Shown piece by piece: positions 38,198-46,216 of a DNA stretch of 64,000 nt. The stretch comes from Melanopsichium pennsylvanicum. Its lineage: Eukaryota > Basidiomycota > Ustilaginomycetes > Ustilaginales. The notes below the pieces were generated by a model. The model worked only from the letters and a program-made list of their open reading frames with translations, was not told where the DNA came from and ran no database searches. Each line of letters opens with the position of its first letter. The stretch's first letter is position 1. Made by a program: the position numbers and the translations under genes. The DNA lies in NCBI GenBank assembly GCA_900208305.1, contig OAPG01000001.1, positions 806,001 to 870,000 of the forward strand. Reading direction: 5' to 3'.

Positions 38198-38340
38198 AAG
38201 CCAAATTTCTCAACACAAACACCCTTGTTTTCTCAGAACCAACTTGCTGAGACTCTCTCACCAAGCATCTTGTTGCCCAACCATCTGGATGGATTTTGTA
38301 TAGAGCTATCCACCCATATGGTAATCTAGGGCACACACAT

Positions 38341-38666
38341 CGTGCATGAGACATGCATGGTCTTTGAATTACTGCATAAGCGAGCTCAAAAAGACCCAGA
38401 CGATGGCAGACCGAAAACTGCCTACTGATGAACCTCCTCAATATTTTTTCTGGGCGGACCTTGGGCACACGACATCGTCTCGCAGTGTCTTCTCAACCCG
38501 ACGAAACAGCGGACAGCGCCCTGTGTAACACTGTCGAGCCTGTTTTCGGTCGAGCAAGACTGTGGATCGAGGCTGAATTACCTTGGGTGTTGAGATATGT
38601 AAAAGTACAAGAATGGAGGTATTTGAAGCGTGTCATGGCAAAAGTACGGGGTCAGTAAGGCAGCGC
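38341..38666. other. Boundary between the transposon island and the seven-helix gene
   Basis: CpG frequency rises again through this stretch. It holds the 3' flank of the seven-helix protein gene. No gene is seen. Confidence 0.45.
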
Positions 38667-41321
38667 TCAGTCATAGGTGGTGCGGTCGCGCAAGCGCATC
38701 TGCCGCAATCCTCCGCGCCAGAACCAGCTCGAGTCTTCGGCATCGTCATCATCGCTATCGTCGTCTCTTCTGGTTCTCGAAGTGGAGCGTTGGGTAATGG
38801 GAGGTCTAGCGTAGCTATTGCGAGTAGCTGCACTGTCTGCAGCAGCGCCGCGACGTGCCGCAGCTGTGGATGGCACGTCGACATCTTCCCATTCGTCATC
38901 TCTGGTGTCCGCAGGCGTGTTGTCGTGCTGTCGAGCGCTGCGCATACTGCCAGATACGCTGCCACGGGTTCGCAAAGAGGCAGGTCGATCCATGGCAGCA
39001 CCAGAAGCAGTTGCAGTGCCAGATGGACCGGCCGGTGCTCGAGTCGATGCATTGCGCTGCGACACAGTGGGCGACTTGGAGCCGGCGTTGGCCGCACGAC
39101 GTCCGCTCAGCGAATTGTGGCTCTCAGAAGATCCTCGCAGGGAAGTCGAGTCACTACCATCGTCCTCATCTTCGTTGATGCGATCTTGCCGGCCAGTGGA
39201 TAATGATGAAGTGCTGCGAGGGTTAATGGAGCCTCGACATTGTGACGAACCTATTGCGCCGTCGGTGCTTTGACTCCTTGGCTCTTCTACGTTTCGCAGC
39301 GACGAGGTTGTCGAGATGGTCTTGGTATCTTGCGTCGGCTTCGTGCCGAGCGAGGCAGACCGTCCGAGTGTGGAAGAAAGTTCGGGCATGGCGTTTACAT
39401 CAATGTTGGTGTCAATGTCAGTACGCGAAGAGCCTGACCGCTCGAACACCATGTGACGCAAACCAGGTCCAGCTATGCGCGAGGAACTCAACACCTGCTC
39501 ACGCAACACGGTCTGCTCGTGCGCCGCACGTCTTGCTGCGGCCATGTGCGCCAAGCGCAGACGGCGGAAACGTGCCTTGATAAAGTTAGGCTGGTGATCC
39601 ATGAAGCGTTGAGCCGCAGTTGCAATCCAGCCAGGTGCAGAGGAGGAAGTAGGGTTGGTATCGCTCGAGCCAGAGCCTGTGCCTGCCGTGGTTCTGCCAT
39701 CTTCGTTTGCGGCATTGATGTCCATCTCACCATCCGCAGCGTGTTCGCCCTCTGGAGTACCGCTGTGTACTGCAATGCCTGTGAGAGGAATGCTGTCAGG
39801 CGAGCCGTCACGCTGTTGGGTGTGCTCTGTTTCACTTCGTGCAGCGACACAAATCTGATCGAGCTCAATCTCGTCGGTCCCTGACCCGCTCTTGGTGCGT
39901 GCGGGACGGCTTGTGGCGTCGCTTTCGATGGCTGCAACGTTCTGCCGACGATTGCGACGAGTAAGGATGCTGGCGCCGGTAGAGTCGCCGATAAGACGGT
40001 CTTTGATGCGACGGAGACGGTTGAGGCCGGGAATGGAGCTCGAGTCATGCTGGGAGCTGTGCGCCTCGACATTGTTGGCGTCAGCTGCCTCGAGCATGGC
40101 AAGCTTCTGTTTCTGCTTTTCGAGCTTGCGGCGTTTGCGCTCCTCGCGTTTGCGTTTACGTTCGAGACGCTCTTGCCGATCCTCGACTTCTCCAATGCCC
40201 ATGCCACTGCTCACCCACCACCAGAAGCCCAGCCAACTCTGCCAGATGGTCAGCGTCCAGCACACATTGGGTAGCCACCAGAGGCGGTCGTACTTGATCT
40301 CGGTGAAGCTGATAGCAGTGTTGATGAGGGCCAGACCGACGGATCCGCCTCCAAAAGCTGCGGTTCCGCCCCCAGCGCGCCAGGCTCGGCTTCTGTTGAC
40401 GAGAAGACCCCAGATGATCAAAGCGGTGGTATAAAGGAGAGTCAAGGTACTGTTGCAGATGTTGCGAATGGCATCGCCAAGATCGTTGGTCTTTGCATCG
40501 CTGTCGTCAGCAAGGCCTGTGAATTCCATGCCAGAATTGATGATGGCGAGTGGACCGAGCATCCAAAGAATGAGACGAGCTTCCAATGCAGAGGGAAAGA
40601 GAAGCGTGAGAAACTGAATGTGGGTGATGTGAATCAGAGCGGTGGTGATGGCTCGCATTAGCAAGAAGAAGACTTCTTGTACCTTTGTCCACGACTCATC
40701 TCCGGGAGGAAGCTGGATACCAATGTATGGGAACATGAAAGGATAGCGCTGCGATTCAGTTTGTAGCAGATCCAAGATGATGTGCAATGTTACACTGAGG
40801 CTAATGAGGAGCATGAGCGAGCTTGACATCTGAAGGTAGAAGTTTCTGCGGCTGAGAGGAAAGTGGTACTGAACGGTGAAGAGGAGGTGAATGACGAGCA
40901 CCGAGATGAGAGCAATATTGATGCCGTCGACGACAATCTGTGCGGGCATGCTGAAAGCGAAATCAGGCATGAGGGCGAGCAATGGGTCGCTGGTGGTAGT
41001 AGCCTGTGGTTGACCATCGATGGTAGTAGCAGCAGTGGGAAGTTCCGAGTAGGTAGCAGTGGTGACCGAGTCGGAAGTGGAGGCAGCTTGTCGTGGAAAG
41101 ATGTGATTCTGCTGTTGTTGTTTCTGGTACATGGCGTAATGAGGTGCATCTTGGACTGATGGTGGAAGTTGAGTTGGTGCACTGCGACGGATGATGGGTT
41201 GGTGCTGCTGCCATGCTGCATCGGCTCTAACACTGGAGCTGAGGCTGACCAGAACAAAAGCAAGCAGACCGATGATCAAGGCTGAGCGCCCAAGAAGAGC
41301 GTGCAAGTTGTTCTTGACCAT
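38667..41321 (-). CDS. Orphan seven-helix membrane protein with a long basic tail
   Basis: 884 residues, not assigned to a named family. A signal peptide (about 9-33) is followed by a Gln/Ser-rich lumenal or extracellular segment. Seven hydrophobic helices follow at about 126-150, 157-184, 209-240, 247-268, 289-309, 322-340 and 347-373. Memorable motifs are YHFPLSRRNFYLQ, FMFPYIGIQLPPGDE, HITHIQFLTLLFPSALEARL and WWLPNVCWTLTIWQSW. Right after the last helix is a strongly basic coiled segment (ERKRKREERKRRKLEKQK), which by the positive-inside rule places the C-terminus in the cytosol. The remaining ~480 residues are Ser/Thr-rich and disordered. This is a receptor-like topology (N-out, 7 TM, C-in), but no GPCR or PalH signature is recognised. 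ATG 41321 starts the signal peptide. It is divergent from the zinc-cluster gene. Confidence 0.82.
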   Translation of the reverse strand: MVKNNLHALLGRSALIIGLLAFVLVSLSSSVRADAAWQQHQPIIRRSAPTQLPPSVQDAPHYAMYQKQQQQNHIFPRQAASTSDSVTTATYSELPTAATTIDGQPQATTTSDPLLALMPDFAFSMPAQIVVDGINIALISVLVIHLLFTVQYHFPLSRRNFYLQMSSSLMLLISLSVTLHIILDLLQTESQRYPFMFPYIGIQLPPGDESWTKVQEVFFLLMRAITTALIHITHIQFLTLLFPSALEARLILWMLGPLAIINSGMEFTGLADDSDAKTNDLGDAIRNICNSTLTLLYTTALIIWGLLVNRSRAWRAGGGTAAFGGGSVGLALINTAISFTEIKYDRLWWLPNVCWTLTIWQSWLGFWWWVSSGMGIGEVEDRQERLERKRKREERKRRKLEKQKQKLAMLEAADANNVEAHSSQHDSSSIPGLNRLRRIKDRLIGDSTGASILTRRNRRQNVAAIESDATSRPARTKSGSGTDEIELDQICVAARSETEHTQQRDGSPDSIPLTGIAVHSGTPEGEHAADGEMDINAANEDGRTTAGTGSGSSDTNPTSSSAPGWIATAAQRFMDHQPNFIKARFRRLRLAHMAAARRAAHEQTVLREQVLSSSRIAGPGLRHMVFERSGSSRTDIDTNIDVNAMPELSSTLGRSASLGTKPTQDTKTISTTSSLRNVEEPRSQSTDGAIGSSQCRGSINPRSTSSLSTGRQDRINEDEDDGSDSTSLRGSSESHNSLSGRRAANAGSKSPTVSQRNASTRAPAGPSGTATASGAAMDRPASLRTRGSVSGSMRSARQHDNTPADTRDDEWEDVDVPSTAAARRGAAADSAATRNSYARPPITQRSTSRTRRDDDSDDDDAEDSSWFWRGGLRQMRLRDRTTYD

Positions 41322-42381
41322 GACGATGATGATGATGCTGTGGATGAAAAAAGAGCGGGGCGGTGGGACGATGGCTACTACAGTATCAAACAGAGTGGAG
41401 CGACATGATTAGGGAGAAGCGCAGTTGGCAGTGGTGGTGCCATGGGTAGGAGTTACGTCGCAATGGTATCTGTCTGTCTCTGATAGGAGGACAAGGCGGC
41501 GATGATGATGAGTTATTGTACAGAAGCGATGATGGTGTGCCAAGACAAGCCAAGAGTGTGGCCGTGTGTGAGTAAAACGAAATTCAAGTATTACATTTAA
41601 TGCATGTGAGCGTGTGAGCCTTGACTTTGTGGCACCTGTTCCTGTTTGAGCTTGTCAAGCCAGTCGGTGTCATGTCCAACAGAGCTCAGCAAAGTTGGCT
41701 GCAGCTGCAGGGCTCTGTCGGCAAACCAGCGTTCATTTGCTGGACGATGAATTCTTTCTCTCCGTTGGACCTGAGATGATAAGGCTCTAACATACTGAAA
41801 TTCCTTTTTTTTTTTTATTCCCTACTCTGCAGAGGTGTACAGCCAAGGCCCTCTGTTGAATTTTTTCCCTAACCAAGACTCTGGAGGCTCGAATAGAACG
41901 CGGCCTAATCGCATTCAATCAATCCAACCATCTATCCACTTGAAAACATTTGTAATTTTTTCTCGGATCGTGGAAATCGGACGTACCTCGTCCCAAATCT
42001 GAATGCGACCAAGCACCAAACCAGCGCTTTTCCTCTTCTTTGCTCAGTCTTTCTCTTTTTCCCCCTTAGCTCTCGTCGTGTTCCCGACTCCCGCATGTCC
42101 GAGATCCTTACGACTCATGGCTTCCCTCCTTCCTTCTTCACCACCATTCTGCCACACATCCTCATCTTGATATCACCCGAGCCCCCTTCTCAGCGCTCTT
42201 CAGTAATCGGTGCGCCTTGGCAAAGTGTTCCTGCCATTCTTTCGGCACCACTTTTTCTTGCCTGGACTCGACTCGACTGGACCCTGTACAGCGCGTATCC
42301 GCCTTGCAGTCATCAATTCATTCGTCCAACGCGTTTTTTGGCACCCATCCGCCCCTTTGTCAGCGATACATCTCATCCATC
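41322..42381. promoter_or_regulatory. 1.06-kb divergent promoter region
   Basis: It separates the start codons of the seven-helix gene and the zinc-cluster transcription factor. A T12 tract lies at 41805-41816; the plus strand is pyrimidine-rich from about 42,020 towards the factor's ATG. No gene is seen. Confidence 0.5.
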
Positions 42382-45300
42382 ATGGACGGCGGTCACGAGC
42401 ACCACGAGCATCACGAGCATCACGAGCATCACGAGCACCACGAGCATCATGAGCATCACGACGGCGTCCCCGCTGGCTATGATGATCCAATATCTCACCA
42501 GCCCAATTCTCCCGCCAAGCACGAACGAGAAGAGCTCGATCATACTCAGCAGCCCCCTCCTTACCAGCCTCCGACGTCCTATGCCTCATCCTCGATCAAT
42601 TTCAGCACACCCGCTCGCTCCTCCCACGCGGAGGCTCAAGCTGCACTCGAAGCCGTCGCTCGCGCCCAAACAAGCGGCAAGATCCAGATGACCCCACCAC
42701 ACCAATCTTCCTCCTCAAGCTCAGCCGGCTTGATCAACACCCCCGTTAGTGCTGCTGCCGCTGCTGCTGTAGCTGCTGCTGCCGCTGCCGCCGCTGCTTC
42801 CGCTTCTGGCCAGTCTTCGCCTGGCACCTCCGCCTCTCCCTTCAGTACCCATCTGGGCAGGAACAAGGCATGCCAAAGCTGCCGCGCACGCAAGCTCAAG
42901 TGCGACGGCCAGAAGCCAGTATGCGGTCAATGTGCAAAGGGCTGGCAGATCAAGTTCCGTATGGCTCAGAACAAGGCAAAGAACAAGAAGAAGGCCCAGG
43001 ATCCCGCCGTACGCGCCGAACTCGAAAGCTTGCCTGAGACCATGCCTCCATGCGTCTACCTGCCCATCACTCAGCGCACCTCCAGCCGATCCGCTCGACA
43101 GTCTCTATCTGGCGCTCAAGATCCAGACCACTTCATCGTCCCCGAAACCCCCACGACATCTGCGACTGCTGCTGCTGCTCCTCCTCCCATGGATGGGTCC
43201 CCCCTGCCTGCGGCCGCAGCCAAGAAACGCAAGCGCGACGACGATGCCAGCGAAGTGCGAGTCTTCCAGATGCAGCAAGAAATCGATGAGCTCAAGCACA
43301 GACTCGCTCAAGTCACTGGCGCCTTTAACGGCCTTGATCCCCAACAGCAGCAGCAATTCCAGCAACAGCAACAGCAGCAGGGCACCGACCCATCTGGTCG
43401 CCATCCTTCCAAAGACGAGCTCGCCATTGCTCATATGCTGGCCACCAGCATGCCATCGGGCGAAGGTCCCTCCAATGCCTCGGATATCGCACTTTCCGCC
43501 TCGTTCGACTACCAGAGCGCCATGGCTGCAGTCAGGGCCAACAGTGGGCTCACTGCAGGTGCAAGCCATGCCGATTTCGACGTGCTGGATCCTGCTCTCA
43601 GTGGTGCGACTGCATCCCTCCCTGACACCTCTTTACCTCAGCCACATGATGCTGATGCACGCACCGATTCGCGCAGCGCAGTTCATAAGCAGGCCAAGGT
43701 TACCGCCGTTCAGGACGAGATGGACGAGGACGACTTTGCCAATCCCCTGCTCGAGCTGATGGTCACAAGCTGGCCCGCCGACTTTCCCCCTCCCAACCTC
43801 GTCAACCAGCTCGTCTCCACTTATTTTGAGAAGACCACCGCTCAGTCACTCTTCCTCCACCCAACACGATTCATGGAGAACCTTTCGCATGGTCCTCAGC
43901 ATCCTCGCTTCCCTAGTCTTGGCCTGCTGCACGGTATCTTTGCCCTGGCTTACCCGCGTCTCCGTGGCTCGGACGTGCAAGCTGACATCGCTGGCCACAA
44001 CGTCTTCCAGGGCGCTGCCACTGGGGAGAAGCTCGCCAGTCTCAACGCTGCTGCTGCCTTCCACGCAAAGAGGGCCAAGGCAATGGGCGAGCAGGCATGT
44101 CAGCAGGGTCGCTTCGAAGAGGCGACCCAAATTCAGGCTTTGTTGTGTGCCTACTACTATATCAATGACCGCTCTATCGAGGCTTGGTTTTCCTCAGGAT
44201 ACGCGTGCTCGCTTCTCAAAGGTATGGAGCTGAATCGCATGCCTTCCATCACGACCTTTGCATCCGGAATTGACATTCGCAAACCTGCCGGCGCCAAGAA
44301 GCAACCCAAGCCTGCTGTCTACCGTGCCGTCATGAAGCAACCCGCTGCCAGCCCTCTCGAGCACGAAGAACGCCTGCGTCTCTTCTGGAACTGCTTCTAC
44401 AGCGACCGCGCCGCGTGCTCTTCCACCCACTGGGCGCAAAGCATCGATGATCTTGACATCAAGACGGAGCTGCCTGGTGCCTTTGATGACTTTATCAACG
44501 GCACCCCTGACCTGCTTCACCGTCCAAGACAGACGCTGGGATCTCCCGATCTTTTCACTGATGGTCACTTTGATCCTGCTGTCTTGCATCTCAAGGCAGC
44601 CATCCTTCACTCCAAGTGCGTAAGCCACATGTCGAGACTGCCTATAGATGCAACCGTGCACGAAGTACTCACGCCCGAATTTTACAAGCTCGATGGCTGG
44701 GTTACTGCGTTGCTTCAGAGCGTACCTGGCAAATGGCGCGATTTGGCCACTTTTGATCCCACTCTCCGCGCGTCGTCTGCATTGGAAGAGCCGCCTTTCC
44801 TCAACGACGGCGTCAACTACAGGCCTCAGAAGCAGATCAGTCTCATGACCAATCAGCTTGTGCTCGCACATGCGATCATAAACGGCAGCTGCATCTCGCT
44901 TCACGAACCTGTGGCGCATCGTATGCCCGACTCAGCCAACAAATCGGCTCAGGCTGCGCAGAGCATCATCAAGATCCTCAAGACCTTCATGGCCGCTCGT
45001 GTCGATCTTTTGCAAGTGGGATCGTTGATGACGCTGATGATTGTGCTTGCTGCTCGCGCTGTTACTCGGCAATACAAGAAGATGCGTAGGGAGGCAGTTC
45101 AGACTTATATTCGGTTGCGTCGTTCTCATCCTGAACTTGCGGCACGTGCGGTTGAAGCCGATTTCGCACCGAATGCCATTTCGTCTTCTAGATCGCCCGT
45201 CTCTTTTTCCGCTAAAGGTCCTGGTTCGGGTGCATCGTTTAATGCCATGGGTATGGGTCTCGACACCTCGGCGTCGGATGCGATTGACGAAGAGGAGGCC

Positions 45301-45981
45301 GCAGCGGCTGAAGGAATCGAGGCGGGTAACAATATTTCCACCGCTGGGTTCAGTGAGTCTTTGGAGGATGAGCTCGAGTTTGCGTTGGATACGGATGCCG
45401 CTGTTCGTGCGCAGGTTGATCCCGAAGGGCAGTTGGCGCAGCTGAGGGATGATTTGGAATTGATTTTTTGGAGTTTGATCAAGTATGGCGAAACGTATCG
45501 GTTGGGGGTCGGGCAGGCCAAAGTGGTGGCGCAGTTGTTGGGCAAGGATTATAGTAGTGAATTGGAGCAGGCAGGGTTGTTCAGGAGGTCGGCCGATCCG
45601 AGTTTGGCGGGGAGTGCGAGCGATGTGGGCAGTTGGAGGAGTGGGGAGGATAGTCCGGCCCCTTTTGCAGCGGGTGCGGGTGCTGGTTCGGGGAGATTGG
45701 GACAACATTGTAGTCCGTCGTCGCAGGAAATACCTCAGGCCCAAGCAGGCGTGCACCTTGCTGCATTTCAAGGTGTAAGTGACGGTGCGGCAGCAGCAGC
45801 AGCAGCAGCAGCAACGTATGCGAGGAGTGTGAATGCCGAAAATGGCGCGAATGCGTCACTGTTCCATCCGACAGAAGGAGGTTATCGATTGGGAAGTTTG
45901 TATTTGGAACGTCCTCGAGTGTCGGATTATTATCCTTCGGCCGCGACTAATGCTCAGTTCCACCAACAGCAGCACAAGTAA
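42382..45981 (+). CDS. Large Zn2Cys6 fungal transcription factor with an expanded zinc-cluster loop
   Basis: 1199 residues. The N-terminus carries seven tandem Glu-His-His units (about 5-25), then Pro/Ser-rich and poly-Ala (about 125-147) stretches. The DNA-binding domain begins NKACQSCRARKLKCDGQKPV with cysteines at 164, 167, 174, 181 and 184. The sixth cysteine is not at the usual distance; the next one is Cys224 in PPCVYLP after 39 residues. A Lys/Arg-rich segment fills the gap. A coiled coil (QMQQEIDELKHRLAQV) is near 295-312, with poly-Gln at about 320-335. The fungal transcription factor middle homology region spans roughly 480-900, with YYYINDRSIEAWFSSGYACS and RLRLFWNCFYSDRA. The C-terminus has poly-Ala. 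The frame is open to a TTG at 42217, but the first ATG is 42382. Nuclear; target genes unknown. Confidence 0.88.
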   Translation: MDGGHEHHEHHEHHEHHEHHEHHEHHDGVPAGYDDPISHQPNSPAKHEREELDHTQQPPPYQPPTSYASSSINFSTPARSSHAEAQAALEAVARAQTSGKIQMTPPHQSSSSSSAGLINTPVSAAAAAAVAAAAAAAAASASGQSSPGTSASPFSTHLGRNKACQSCRARKLKCDGQKPVCGQCAKGWQIKFRMAQNKAKNKKKAQDPAVRAELESLPETMPPCVYLPITQRTSSRSARQSLSGAQDPDHFIVPETPTTSATAAAAPPPMDGSPLPAAAAKKRKRDDDASEVRVFQMQQEIDELKHRLAQVTGAFNGLDPQQQQQFQQQQQQQGTDPSGRHPSKDELAIAHMLATSMPSGEGPSNASDIALSASFDYQSAMAAVRANSGLTAGASHADFDVLDPALSGATASLPDTSLPQPHDADARTDSRSAVHKQAKVTAVQDEMDEDDFANPLLELMVTSWPADFPPPNLVNQLVSTYFEKTTAQSLFLHPTRFMENLSHGPQHPRFPSLGLLHGIFALAYPRLRGSDVQADIAGHNVFQGAATGEKLASLNAAAAFHAKRAKAMGEQACQQGRFEEATQIQALLCAYYYINDRSIEAWFSSGYACSLLKGMELNRMPSITTFASGIDIRKPAGAKKQPKPAVYRAVMKQPAASPLEHEERLRLFWNCFYSDRAACSSTHWAQSIDDLDIKTELPGAFDDFINGTPDLLHRPRQTLGSPDLFTDGHFDPAVLHLKAAILHSKCVSHMSRLPIDATVHEVLTPEFYKLDGWVTALLQSVPGKWRDLATFDPTLRASSALEEPPFLNDGVNYRPQKQISLMTNQLVLAHAIINGSCISLHEPVAHRMPDSANKSAQAAQSIIKILKTFMAARVDLLQVGSLMTLMIVLAARAVTRQYKKMRREAVQTYIRLRRSHPELAARAVEADFAPNAISSSRSPVSFSAKGPGSGASFNAMGMGLDTSASDAIDEEEAAAAEGIEAGNNISTAGFSESLEDELEFALDTDAAVRAQVDPEGQLAQLRDDLELIFWSLIKYGETYRLGVGQAKVVAQLLGKDYSSELEQAGLFRRSADPSLAGSASDVGSWRSGEDSPAPFAAGAGAGSGRLGQHCSPSSQEIPQAQAGVHLAAFQGVSDGAAAAAAAAATYARSVNAENGANASLFHPTEGGYRLGSLYLERPRVSDYYPSAATNAQFHQQQHK
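42394..42462. repeat. 9-bp coding repeat (Glu-His-His)7
   Basis: Seven tandem GAG-CAC/T-CAC/T units at the start of the zinc-cluster gene, encoding a histidine-rich stretch. Synonymous differences between CAC and CAT keep it from being a perfect DNA repeat. Confidence 0.92.
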
Positions 45982-46216
45982 ATTCATCACACAAACACAA
46001 CAGCACAATTGTCCCCCTCTTTGTTTGTCCTAATGTTCACTCTACCTCTTTCGTTCCATTTCCCACTTGTTCTGTCTCTCGATTGTAGTTGTTGGTTGCG
46101 CTTGTTAATGTTTATGGTTGCTTTTATTGATTGTGTTGCGGTGTGAAAGGGGAGGGTAAAGTGAGGTTGTGCTTTGATGTGACATTTCAGTGGGGGAGTT
46201 TCCAGTTGACATTAAT

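Larger units (their letters stand above)
36426..38340. mobile_element. CpG-depleted island with nested transposon remnants
   Basis: CpG is nearly absent: I see only two CpG in 37,681-38,340 and about one per 100-150 bases elsewhere in the island, while the flanking genes are CpG-rich. It contains the 3' part of a Tc1/mariner transposase (minus strand), a plus-strand frame pair of unknown origin and a probable PIF/Harbinger transposase N-terminal fragment (minus strand). No intact element, terminal repeats or target-site duplication can be assigned. Confidence 0.68.

Noticed and set aside
39488..40207. 239-codon minus-strand frame within the seven-helix protein gene
   Set aside because: Same strand, different frame; overlaps the Ser-rich tail region and shows no structure of its own.
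44194..44919. 241-codon minus-strand frame inside the zinc-cluster gene
   Set aside because: Fully antisense to the well-supported transcription factor; long shadow frames are expected in GC-rich codon-biased genes.
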